DNA of 64,000 nucleotides, taken from NCBI GenBank assembly GCA_019634925.1, contig JAHCAL010000007.1, positions 78,746 to 142,745 of the forward strand. The letters run 5' to 3'. Position numbers and translations under genes: made by a program. Below the pieces are notes generated by a model. It saw only the letters and a program-made list of their open reading frames with translations, had not been told where the DNA came from and ran no database searches. This stretch comes from Pseudomonadales bacterium (GTDB lineage: Bacteria > Pseudomonadota > Gammaproteobacteria > Pseudomonadales > Azotimanducaceae). Position 1 is the stretch's first letter. Every line of letters begins with the position of its first letter. Shown one piece after another: positions 41,850 to 51,681 of the stretch.

Positions 41850-43052
41850 TCAGGCCGGTACCCGGACCGCATAGCCGCGCGCCACCAGCGCGGCCCGGAT
41901 CTCGCCCGCCTGCTCCTCGCCGCGCAGCTGCAGCAGCAGTTCCACCATGGTCGAACGCACCGATCCCGAATCGAGCAGGCGCTGGTGGCGGATCTCCACG
42001 ATGTTGCTGTCGAGGTCGGCGAGCAGACGCGTGAGATCGGCGAGCCCGCCGGGAACGTCGGGCACCTCGACCTCGAGGCGCAGAAGCCGGTGCGAGCGCA
42101 GCATGCCGCGCTGCACGACCGAGGCGAGGATCATCATGTCGATGTTGCCGCCGGAGAGCACGAGCACCACCTTGCGTCCGGCGAACCGCGCCGCGTGGGC
42201 CACGACCGCCGCAAGCGGCGCGGCCCCGGCACCCTCGACGACGGTCTTCTCGATCTCGAGCAGCTGAAACACCGCCTGCTCGACCTGCTGCTCGCCCACC
42301 AGCAGCAGATCGTCCACGTGCTGCCGCAGCAGCGGGAGCGTGAGCCGGCCCGGAGTCTTGACCGCGATCCCTTCCGCGACCGTCGACAGGCCGCCGGACA
42401 CCGCCTCGACACCATGGAAGGCGCACCAGGCGCCGGGGAAACGCTCCATCTGCACGCCGAGCACTCGGACGTCCGGGCGCTCCGACTTCACCGCCAGCGC
42501 GACCCCACCGATCAGCCCACCGCCCCCGACCGGCACCACGACCATCTCGGTCTCGGGCAATTGTTCGAGTATCTCGAGTCCGAGCGTACCCTGGCCTGCG
42601 ATCACCCGCGGATCATCGAACGGATGCACCAGCGTCAGGCCGTGTTCGGCGGCAAGCGCTTCGGTGAATGCCCGCGTCTCGTCGAACTCGTTGCCGTGCA
42701 GGTCGACGGTGGCGCCGAATACCCGCGTCTGCGCGACCTTGACGTTCGGGGTATGCCGCGGCATGACGATCCGGGCGGGAATGCCGAGCCGCGCGGCATG
42801 ATAGGCCAGCGCCTGGGCGTGGTTGCCGGCGGACATGGCGATGACGCCGCGTCGCCGCTCTGCATCACCGAGGCACAGCAGGCAGTTCAGCGCGCCGCGC
42901 TCCTTGAACGAGGCGGTGAACTGGAGATTCTCGAACTTGAGAAACACCTGCGCGCCGACGATGGCCGAGAGCGTCCGGCTCGGGAGCAGTGGCGTGCGCA
43001 TGATCTGGCCGGCGAGCCGATCCCTGGCGGCGGCGACCTCTGCTGGATTCAT
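41850..43052 (-). CDS. Threonine ammonia-lyase (PLP-dependent, with ACT-like domain)
   Basis: 400 aa. Deaminates threonine (and serine) to 2-oxobutyrate. The PLP lysine is K50 in SFKERGA; the phosphate loop is SAGNHAQ and the tetraglycine loop PVGGGGLIGG. A single ACT-like regulatory domain occupies about residues 325-400. This length and one ACT domain fit the shorter IlvA/TdcB-type enzyme. An open frame runs upstream to 43766 but without similarity; ATG 43052 has GGGAG at the right distance. It is divergent from the flavodoxin-fold gene. Confidence 0.92.
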   Translation of the reverse strand: MNPAEVAAARDRLAGQIMRTPLLPSRTLSAIVGAQVFLKFENLQFTASFKERGALNCLLCLGDAERRRGVIAMSAGNHAQALAYHAARLGIPARIVMPRHTPNVKVAQTRVFGATVDLHGNEFDETRAFTEALAAEHGLTLVHPFDDPRVIAGQGTLGLEILEQLPETEMVVVPVGGGGLIGGVALAVKSERPDVRVLGVQMERFPGAWCAFHGVEAVSGGLSTVAEGIAVKTPGRLTLPLLRQHVDDLLLVGEQQVEQAVFQLLEIEKTVVEGAGAAPLAAVVAHAARFAGRKVVLVLSGGNIDMMILASVVQRGMLRSHRLLRLEVEVPDVPGGLADLTRLLADLDSNIVEIRHQRLLDSGSVRSTMVELLLQLRGEEQAGEIRAALVARGYAVRVPA

Positions 43053-43106
43053 CGATGTTCTCCCATCGCCTCCGTATAATCGCACCGGGCGCTCCGGCCT
43101 GTCGTC

Positions 43107-43568
43107 ATGAAACATCTGCTCATCGTTCACCACAGCAAGACTGGCAACACCACAAATCTCGCCCGCGCGGTTCATGCGGGCGCCACCGACCCCGCGGTCA
43201 CCGGCGTCGCGGTGCGCTGGCTGACGGCGGCGCGAGCCGGGCCAGCGGACCTGTACTGGGCGAACGGGCTCCTGCTCGGAACACCGGAGAACTTCGGCTA
43301 CATGTCCGGCGCCATGAAGGATTTCCTGGACCGCACCTTCTACGAGGTCGAAGGACGCCTGCCGCCGCTGCCCTTTGCGATCTTCGTCAGCGCCGGCAAC
43401 GATGGCAGCGGCGCGGTACGGGCCATCCAGCGCATCGGCAACGGTTACCCATTCGTCGAGGTGCAGGCGCCGGTGATCGTGCGCGGAACGCCGGCTACCG
43501 CGGACCTCGCGCGCTGCCGGGAACTCGGGCTCGCGCTGGCTGCCGGACTCGATGCCGGGATCTATTGA
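43107..43568 (+). CDS. Flavodoxin-fold NAD(P)H-dependent oxidoreductase
   Basis: 153 aa. The FMN phosphate loop is HHSKTGNTTNLARAV and the second FMN loop is in GTPENFGYMSGAMKDFLDR. It is like a short WrbA/flavodoxin-family reductase. Electron acceptor unknown. It is followed by the FemAB-like GNAT gene with a 68-base gap. Confidence 0.82.
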   Translation: MKHLLIVHHSKTGNTTNLARAVHAGATDPAVTGVAVRWLTAARAGPADLYWANGLLLGTPENFGYMSGAMKDFLDRTFYEVEGRLPPLPFAIFVSAGNDGSGAVRAIQRIGNGYPFVEVQAPVIVRGTPATADLARCRELGLALAAGLDAGIY

Positions 43569-43636
43569 ATGGCGACCCACGCCGGTACAGCGGCACACGT
43601 TCGCACCGCGGAATATCAACGGAACGGGAGACCGAA

Positions 43637-44839
43637 TTGAGCGAACCCACGACCCGGGTCGTGCACGACATCGGCACGATCGACGCGCGGGAATGGAATG
43701 CCTGCGCAAACCCGGGTGGCACGATCCCACACAATCCGTTCCTGCGTCACGAGTTCCTGCATGCACTGGAAGCCAGCGGCAGCGCGGTCGCCACCACCGG
43801 CTGGCGGCCGTATCACCTGGTCATGGAGTCCGCCGCCGGCTGCGTCGGCGTGGTGCCCATGTACCTCAAGGGCCACTCCCAGGGCGAGTACGTGTTCGAC
43901 CATGCCTGGGCCGATGCCTGGCACCGCGCCGGCGGGCGCTACTACCCGAAGCTGCAGATCTGCGTGCCGTTCACCCCCGCCACCGGGCGCCGCCTGCTCG
44001 CGCGGGACGGCGCTGCGACCACCCAGGCGACCCTGCTCGCGGCAGCGATCGAGACCGCGCGGCGCCTGGGCGTCTCGTCGCTGCACGCCACCTTCCTGAC
44101 CGAATCCGAATGGACCCTCGCACGGGAACTCGGCTGCTTGCAGCGCATGGACCAGCAGTTCCACTGGCACAACCGCGGCTATGCCAGCTTCGAGGACTTC
44201 CTCGGCGACCTCGCCGCCAAGAAACGCAAGAACCTGAAGCGGGAACGGCGCGAGGCCCTCGCGGGCGGCATCGAAATCGAGTGGGTCACCGGATCGGAGT
44301 TGCGCGAGCATCACTGGGATGCGTTCTACCGCTTCTACATCGATACCGGCTCACGCAAGTGGGGCTCCCCCTACCTGACCAGGGAGTTCTTCAGCCGGGT
44401 CGGCGCCGCGATGCCCGAGGACATCCTGCTGATCCTGTGCCGGCGCGCGGGCCGCTACATCGCCGGCGCGCTGAACTTCATCGGCAGCGACACGCTGTAC
44501 GGCCGCAACTGGGGCTGCATCGAGGACCACCCGTTCCTGCACTTCGAGACCTGCTACTACCAGGCGATCGACTTCGCCATCGCGCGGGGCTTATCGCGCG
44601 TCGAGGCAGGTGCCCAGGGCGGGCACAAGGTCGCGCGCGGCTATCTGCCGCAAGCCACCTGGAGCGCACACTGGATCGCGCACGCCGGGCTGCGCGCGGC
44701 GATCGCCGAGTACCTCGACGAGGAACGCCGCTACGTCGCGCGCGACATGGCCTACATCGAAGCCCACGGGCCGTTCCGCGCCACGCTCGACCTCGGCACG
44801 GTCAGCGCGCCCCCGGCGGCGGAATCCGGATCCCCATGA
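43637..44839 (+). CDS. FemAB-like GNAT protein (DUF482 / peptidogalycan type)
   Basis: 400 aa. Contains the double-GNAT-like fold of the DUF482 family: PHNPFLRHEFLHALEASG near the start, the long basic KKRKNLKRERREA helix, and YGRNWGCIEDHPFLHFETCY with EAGAQGGHKVARGY. These proteins are predicted amide-forming acyltransferases acting on peptide-like or cell-wall precursors; function is unproven. TTG 43637 has CGGGAG six bases upstream. Its last 38 bases overlap the 3' end of the opposite DUF3014 gene. Confidence 0.84.
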   Translation: MSEPTTRVVHDIGTIDAREWNACANPGGTIPHNPFLRHEFLHALEASGSAVATTGWRPYHLVMESAAGCVGVVPMYLKGHSQGEYVFDHAWADAWHRAGGRYYPKLQICVPFTPATGRRLLARDGAATTQATLLAAAIETARRLGVSSLHATFLTESEWTLARELGCLQRMDQQFHWHNRGYASFEDFLGDLAAKKRKNLKRERREALAGGIEIEWVTGSELREHHWDAFYRFYIDTGSRKWGSPYLTREFFSRVGAAMPEDILLILCRRAGRYIAGALNFIGSDTLYGRNWGCIEDHPFLHFETCYYQAIDFAIARGLSRVEAGAQGGHKVARGYLPQATWSAHWIAHAGLRAAIAEYLDEERRYVARDMAYIEAHGPFRATLDLGTVSAPPAAESGSP

Positions 44840-45623
44840 TGCCCGCCAGGCGGCGCACGTAGGCCTGCAACCGCACCACGTTGCGCGGCCCGGTGCGCAG
44901 CACCTGTTTCTGCAGCGGCGACAGCGCCTCGAGGTCCGGATCGGCGTACTTGTACAGAACGTTCGGCCGCACCAGCTCGATCTCGTCGGGCAGCGGCGGC
45001 AGGTCGAGCACGCGCGCGAACGCGGCGCCGAGCAGCTGGTCCGGGTCGGCGTCGACCCCGAGTTCGGTCAGCGCCTGACGGACCAGCGGTTTCACGAACG
45101 TGAGGATACGCGCCAGCCGGTACGGGTCGATGCCTTCCAGGATGTCCAGCGTCGTGTCGAAGCGCGCGTAATTGGCGGGATCGAGGTACAGGCGCCCGTC
45201 CCGCTCGAGCACCGCGAACGGCGGACGCGGGACCAGGAACGCCACCTGTCGGCGCGGATACTCGCCGCGCGCGCCGTTCTCGAGCAGCACGGCGAGCCGC
45301 CGCACGAATTCCTCCTGCGCGAGCCAGCCCGCTGGCAGGCCGTCGTCCGCGAGCAGGTCGCGCAGGAACGCATCACTCTGGTCGAGCGTGGGGAGCGCCC
45401 AGTCGGGTTCGAGCGGCTGCACGGGCTCGATGCCCTCGAGCAGCGGTGTGCTCTCGACCGGCGCCGGGGATCGATCCGCCGGGCCGGCCGGCGCGTCCGG
45501 TGCGGCGAGCTGCGGCGGCGGGACAGCGGGCGACGCCGCCGGCGGCACGGCGCGCCCCAGCCAGAACCAGCCAGCCAGCCCGGCAGCGGCGACCAGCGCG
45601 ACGGCCAGCACGACTTTCCACAT
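44802..45623 (-). CDS. DUF3014 domain protein, membrane-anchored
   Basis: 273 aa. One N-terminal membrane segment (about residues 4-24), then a Pro/Ala-rich linker to about residue 75 and a DUF3014 domain with SDAFLRDLLADDGLP, VAFLVPRPPFAV and YARFDTTLDILEGIDPYRL. Function unknown; it likely faces the periplasm. GGGAGAAGG precedes the ATG. It is divergent from asnS, 71 bases apart, and overlaps the convergent GNAT gene. Confidence 0.83.
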   Translation of the reverse strand: MWKVVLAVALVAAAGLAGWFWLGRAVPPAASPAVPPPQLAAPDAPAGPADRSPAPVESTPLLEGIEPVQPLEPDWALPTLDQSDAFLRDLLADDGLPAGWLAQEEFVRRLAVLLENGARGEYPRRQVAFLVPRPPFAVLERDGRLYLDPANYARFDTTLDILEGIDPYRLARILTFVKPLVRQALTELGVDADPDQLLGAAFARVLDLPPLPDEIELVRPNVLYKYADPDLEALSPLQKQVLRTGPRNVVRLQAYVRRLAGIMGIRIPPPGAR

Positions 45624-45694
45624 GAACCTTCTCCCCTGCGGGCACGACCCGCGTCAGCTTGCGACGATTTCCATTATGATTCCAGCAACCCGCC

Positions 45695-47125
<1,431 letters not shown>

Positions 47126-47129
47126 CCTC

Positions 47130-48890
47130 GTGCTGCGCGCGCTCCTGCGACTCAAGCCGTTCCTGAAGCCGTATCGCTGGCGGCTCGGTTTCGGCATCGC
47201 CGCGTTCGGTGTCTCGCGCGTGCTCGAGGCCCTGGTGCCCTGGTTTCTCGCCATGGCCATCGACCGCATCGCCGCGGGCGACATCAGGCTCACCACGCCC
47301 GTCGCCGGCATCTTCCTCGCGGTCGTGGCGCGCTACGTGGTCGTGACGTTCGCCCGCTACGCGGTGCGCAGCAGCGGCCAGTACGTCGCATTCGACCTGC
47401 GCCAGTCCCTGTACGCCGCCCTGCAACGCCAGGGTGGGCGCTTCTACGGTCGCCACACCATCGGCGACATGATGACCCGGGCGATTTCGGACATCGGACT
47501 GATCCAGCGCCTGATCGCGATGGGCACGATCCTGCTCGTGATCCTGGTCTACGCGAGCCTGGTGGGATTCGGCTTCATGTTCTACCTGTCGCCCTCGCTC
47601 ACCCTGCTGCTGCTGCCGCCGCTGCCGTTCGTGTTCTTCTACGCGCAGTGGTCGGCACGCCAGATGGGCGTCGCGTCGCTGCAGGTCCAGGACCGGCTGT
47701 CGGATCTCGGCGCCCATGTGCAGGAAAACCTCTCCGGCATCCGCACGATCCAGGCCATGGTGCAGGAAGAGAACGAGATCCGCCGGTTCGCGGCCACCAA
47801 CCAGGCGTACGCCGACGCGTTCTACCGACAGGCGTGGGTGAACTCGCAGATGACCGCGTGGATGCCGACGCTCGCCGCGATCTGCTCGCTCACCATCATC
47901 GGCTACGGCGGCCACCTGGTGCTCGAGGGCGAGCTCAGCGTCGGTGCGCTGGTCGCATTCTTCATGTACGTGAACATGGCGGTGCAGCCGTTCCGGGTGG
48001 CCGGCTTCATCGTCAACCTGTTCCAGCGCGCGGCGGTCGCGAGCGACCGGCTCTTCGAGGTGCTGGCGCTCGAGCCGGAAATTCCCGACCGGCCGAGCGG
48101 CACGGCGCCGCAGCGGGTACGCGGCGCCATCGAACTGCGCGACCTCTCGTTCCGGTACGGCGACCACGGCGCGCCGGCGCTCGACCACGTGAATCTGCGT
48201 ATCGCGCCCGGTGAGTCGATCTCCATCATGGGCCGCGTCGGCTCGGGCAAATCCACGCTCCTGAAACTGCTCGTCCGCCTGCTCGACCCGCCGCCCGGCG
48301 CCATCCTGCTCGACGGCCACGACGTACGCGACTATCCGCTCGCCGCACTGCGCAGCCAGGTCGCGCTCGTGCCGCAGGATCCATTCCTGTTCGGCGAACC
48401 GCTGCGCGACAACCTGACCTATGACGACCCGGCCCGCGGTGACGACACGATCTGGCTGGCGGCCGACGCCGCCGACCTCAAACGCACCATCGAGGACTTC
48501 CCGGACGGTCTCGACACCGTGGTCGGCGAGCGCGGCGTCACGCTCTCCGGCGGCCAGAAACAGCGCGCGACCCTCGCGCGCGGCCTGATCCGCCATGCGC
48601 CCGTGCTGGTGCTGGACGACTGCTTCTCGAGCGTGGACACCGCGACTGAAGAGCACATCCTGCGCGAGCTGAAGCGCCTGCGCCGCGGCCAGACGACGCT
48701 GCTGGTCTCGCACCGCGTGTCGACCGCGCGCCACTCGGACCGCATCGTGGTCATGGACCAGGGCCGTATCGTCGAGTCCGGCACCCACGAGGAACTGGTC
48801 GCACGCGGCGGCCTGTACGCGGAACTCGAGCGCATCCAGCGTGAAGGCGCGGACGAATCGGACTACCGGCTCGCCGGAGCGCCCGGCTGA
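47130..48890 (+). CDS. ABC exporter half-transporter, MdlA-like (degenerate catalytic site)
   Basis: 586 aa. Six-helix membrane domain, then an ATPase domain from about residue 330. Walker A is GRVGSGKST, the signature is LSGGQKQ, and Walker B is LVLDDCFSSVD, where the catalytic Glu is replaced by Asp. Heterodimeric exporters often have one such degenerate site. Its partner is the next gene, overlapping by one base. Start is GTG. Exported substrate unknown. Confidence 0.9.
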   Translation: MLRALLRLKPFLKPYRWRLGFGIAAFGVSRVLEALVPWFLAMAIDRIAAGDIRLTTPVAGIFLAVVARYVVVTFARYAVRSSGQYVAFDLRQSLYAALQRQGGRFYGRHTIGDMMTRAISDIGLIQRLIAMGTILLVILVYASLVGFGFMFYLSPSLTLLLLPPLPFVFFYAQWSARQMGVASLQVQDRLSDLGAHVQENLSGIRTIQAMVQEENEIRRFAATNQAYADAFYRQAWVNSQMTAWMPTLAAICSLTIIGYGGHLVLEGELSVGALVAFFMYVNMAVQPFRVAGFIVNLFQRAAVASDRLFEVLALEPEIPDRPSGTAPQRVRGAIELRDLSFRYGDHGAPALDHVNLRIAPGESISIMGRVGSGKSTLLKLLVRLLDPPPGAILLDGHDVRDYPLAALRSQVALVPQDPFLFGEPLRDNLTYDDPARGDDTIWLAADAADLKRTIEDFPDGLDTVVGERGVTLSGGQKQRATLARGLIRHAPVLVLDDCFSSVDTATEEHILRELKRLRRGQTTLLVSHRVSTARHSDRIVVMDQGRIVESGTHEELVARGGLYAELERIQREGADESDYRLAGAPG

Positions 48891-50776
48891 TGGCAGAGAC
48901 CACCCCCACCCGCCCCGCCGCGCGCGACTACGCCCTGTTCGAAGCGGAACTCTCGGGCGCGGTGCTGAACCTCGGGCTCCTGCGCCGGCTGCTGCGCTGG
49001 CTGCGCCCGTACCGGGTGACGTTCGCGGTGAGCGCCGTCCTGATCCTGGTCGCGTCGACCCTGCAGGTGCTGATGCCGATCGTGCTGTCGCTGGTGGTCA
49101 TCGACCACATCATCCAGGGCAAGAGCGGCTCGCTCGCGCCGGACCTCGGCATGATCGACCTGACCGAATGGCTCGCGGCCACCTTCACCCTGCATCCGCT
49201 GGTCGCCGCCTGCGCGCTGTATGCAGTCCTGCAGATCGCCTGGGCAGTCACCGGTCATGCACACCGGCTCACGCTGATCTCCTCGGTCATCAACGGGCTG
49301 CGCGACCTCCGGCTCGACCTGTTCCGGCACCTGGAGACACGCCCGTCGTCGTTCTACGACCGGGTCGCGGTCGGGCGCGTGATGACCCGGGTCACCAACG
49401 ACGTCGAGGCGCTGTACGAGCTGCTGCGCGGCATCGGCACACTGATCGGCGAATTCGTGCCGTTCTTCGTTGCACTGACCATCATGCTCGCCATCGACGT
49501 CGAGCTGACCCTCATGCTCCTGCTGGTACTGCCGATCATGGGCTCGGCGACCGCGTACTTCCGCCGCGCCACGCGCCAGCTGTTCCGCAAGGTGCGCGCC
49601 TCGGTCTCGGCGCTCAACCAGCATCTGCAGGAGAATCTCGCCGGGCTGCAGGTCGTCCAGCTCTCCGTGCGCGAAGCGCTCAATCTCGATCGCTATACCC
49701 GGATCAACGAGGAGAACCGGCGCCAGGAACTGAAGAGCATCCGTGCCGAAACACTCTACGGCGCGTTCACCGACAGCATGGCGCACGTGGCGCTCGGCGT
49801 GATCGTCTGGTACGGCGGCGGCGCCGTCGTCCAGGAGCAGATGACGCTCGGCGGCGTGATCCTGTTCACCCGCTTCATCGACATGCTGTTCCAGCCGATC
49901 GTCGTGCTCGGCGAACAGACCAACATCCTGTTCCGCGCCATGGCGAGCGGCGAACGCATCTTCCAGGCACTCGACTGGGACGAGCGCATCCACGAGCCCG
50001 CCGCGCCCGCGGCGCTGCCCCCGCGCCTGCGCGGCGCGGTCTCGGTCCGGCACCTGTCGTTCGGCTACGATCCCGGCGTCGAAGTGCTGCACGACGTCAG
50101 CTTCGAGATCCGGGCCGGCGAGAAACTCGCCATCGTCGGTCCGACCGGGTCCGGCAAGAGCACGTTCATCCGCCTGCTCGGGCGTTTCTACGACTTTCCC
50201 GACGGACACATCCTGCTCGACGGGATCGACCTGAACCACATCCACACCCGCGACCTGCGCCGGCGCATCGGCGTGGTCCTGCAGGACTTCCACATCTTCT
50301 CGGGAACGATCTTCGAGAACATCGCGCTCGGCAATGCGGCCGTCACCCGCGAGCGCGCCGAGGCGGCCGCCCGTCAGGTCAACGCGCACGGTTTCATCAG
50401 CGCACTAAGGGATGGTTACGATACCGTCCTCTCCGAGCGCGGCCAGAACCTGTCCCAGGGACAACGCCAGCTGCTCGCCTTCGCGCGCGTGCTGGCGGCC
50501 GATCCGGAGATCCTGGTGCTGGACGAGGCGACCGCGAGCATCGACACCGAGACGGAACTGTTGATCCAGGACGCGCTGCGCAAGCTGACGGCCGGGCGCA
50601 CCTCGATCATCATCGCGCATCGCCTGCAGACCATTCAGGAGGCCGACCGCGTGCTGGTGCTCGAGCACGGCCGCGTGAAGGAACTCGGCACCCACGAAGA
50701 ACTGCTCGCGCTGGGGGGCCTGTACCATCGCCTGCACGCCCTGCAGTTCCAGGAAACCACGGGCCTCGCCGAGTAG
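48890..50776 (+). CDS. ABC exporter half-transporter, MdlB-like (canonical catalytic site)
   Basis: 628 aa. Longer membrane domain (about residues 20-360) and ATPase domain. Walker A is GPTGSGKST, the signature is LSQGQRQ (Gly to Gln variant) and Walker B is LVLDEATASID with the catalytic Glu. With the preceding protein it forms an asymmetric exporter of the MdlAB/TM287-288 kind. ATG overlaps the preceding TGA by one base. The substrate, perhaps lipids or drugs, is not deducible. Confidence 0.92.
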   Translation: MAETTPTRPAARDYALFEAELSGAVLNLGLLRRLLRWLRPYRVTFAVSAVLILVASTLQVLMPIVLSLVVIDHIIQGKSGSLAPDLGMIDLTEWLAATFTLHPLVAACALYAVLQIAWAVTGHAHRLTLISSVINGLRDLRLDLFRHLETRPSSFYDRVAVGRVMTRVTNDVEALYELLRGIGTLIGEFVPFFVALTIMLAIDVELTLMLLLVLPIMGSATAYFRRATRQLFRKVRASVSALNQHLQENLAGLQVVQLSVREALNLDRYTRINEENRRQELKSIRAETLYGAFTDSMAHVALGVIVWYGGGAVVQEQMTLGGVILFTRFIDMLFQPIVVLGEQTNILFRAMASGERIFQALDWDERIHEPAAPAALPPRLRGAVSVRHLSFGYDPGVEVLHDVSFEIRAGEKLAIVGPTGSGKSTFIRLLGRFYDFPDGHILLDGIDLNHIHTRDLRRRIGVVLQDFHIFSGTIFENIALGNAAVTRERAEAAARQVNAHGFISALRDGYDTVLSERGQNLSQGQRQLLAFARVLAADPEILVLDEATASIDTETELLIQDALRKLTAGRTSIIIAHRLQTIQEADRVLVLEHGRVKELGTHEELLALGGLYHRLHALQFQETTGLAE

Positions 50777-50830
50777 GCGCCGGAGGTGGTCCATCCGGCG
50801 AACGACCCACCCGCCGTGGAGTGTGCTGCA

Positions 50831-51415
50831 ATGACCAAGCGGATCACCATCATCCAGGGCCATCCCGACCCGCTGCACGGCCACCTGTGCCACGCGCTCG
50901 CCGATGCCTACCGGGAAGGCGCCGAGCAGGCCGGCCACGAAGTGCGCACGATCACGGTCGCCGATCTCACGTTCCCGTGGATCCACAGCAAGGCCGACTT
51001 CGAGCACGGCGAACGCCCCGACGTGATCGTGGAGGCGCAGTCCATGATCCGCTCGAGCGATCACATCGTGATCGTCTATCCGTTGTGGCTCGGCACCATG
51101 CCGGCCCTGCTGAAGGCCTTTCTCGAACAGGTGTTCCGGTACGATTTCGCGTTCGCGCCGGAAGCGGGCGGGCGGTTCCGCAAGCTGCTCGCCGGCCGTT
51201 CGGCCCGCGTGGTGGTCACCATGGGCATGCCCGTGCTCGCGTATCGCTGGTACTTCGGTGCGCACAGCCTGAAGAACCTGGAGCGCAACATCCTGAAGTT
51301 CGCAGGAATCAGTCCGGTCCGGGAATCCCTGTTCGGCATGGTCGAGGCGGCCACCGACACGCACCGCGCGGGGTGGCTGCGCGAGTTGGAGGCACTGGGG
51401 CGCAAGGCACGGTAG
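50831..51415 (+). CDS. Flavodoxin-like NAD(P)H (quinone) oxidoreductase
   Basis: 194 aa. Flavodoxin_2 fold: the FMN loop region IIQGHPDPLHGHLCHALADA, the conserved IVYPLWLGTMPALLKAFLEQ and the late GMPVLAYRWYFGAHSLKNL. It resembles KefF/MdaB-type quinone reductases. Quinone or nitro-compound reduction is plausible. ATG 50831 begins at the fold start; an earlier in-frame start exists at 50786. It lies 55 bases after the ABC pair. Confidence 0.85.
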   Translation: MTKRITIIQGHPDPLHGHLCHALADAYREGAEQAGHEVRTITVADLTFPWIHSKADFEHGERPDVIVEAQSMIRSSDHIVIVYPLWLGTMPALLKAFLEQVFRYDFAFAPEAGGRFRKLLAGRSARVVVTMGMPVLAYRWYFGAHSLKNLERNILKFAGISPVRESLFGMVEAATDTHRAGWLRELEALGRKAR

Positions 51416-51449
51416 ACCCTCGCACCACGCCTGCGTCAGTGCGTGCCGG

Positions 51450-51671
51450 CTACTGGTCCGTCCACCAGTCGTAGAACTCGTCGAAGCCGATCGCGCCGCT
51501 GCCGTCGCGGTCCAGCTCCCGGTAACCGATGCGGATGTCGGAGGCGCTCATGCCGGCGCCGAGCAGATCGAGCAGCCGCTTGAATTCCTCGATGCCGATC
51601 CTGCCGTTGCCGTCTCGGTCGATCATGTCGAAAGTCTCGCGCAGCTCCGCCTTGCGATCGTCGTCGTCCAT
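51450..51671 (-). CDS. Small two-EF-hand calcium-binding protein
   Basis: 73 aa, almost entirely two EF-hands. Loop 1 is D18 to E29 (DRDGNGRIGIEE) and loop 2 is D54 to E65 (DRDGSGAIGFDE), both with canonical ligands at positions 1, 3, 5 and 12. No signal peptide, so it is a cytosolic calmodulin-like or calcium-buffer protein. It sits 10 bases downstream of a GPH-type transporter and may be cotranscribed with it. Confidence 0.88.
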   Translation of the reverse strand: MDDDDRKAELRETFDMIDRDGNGRIGIEEFKRLLDLLGAGMSASDIRIGYRELDRDGSGAIGFDEFYDWWTDQ

Positions 51672-51681
51672 CGATACCCCC

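Noticed and set aside
43055..43636. N-terminal extension of the FemAB-like gene
   Set aside because: It runs across the flavodoxin-fold gene in another frame; a TTG with a good ribosome site at 43637 begins where the family begins.
43053..43766. Upstream extension of threonine ammonia-lyase
   Set aside because: No similarity and it crosses the divergent promoter; ATG 43052 fits family length.
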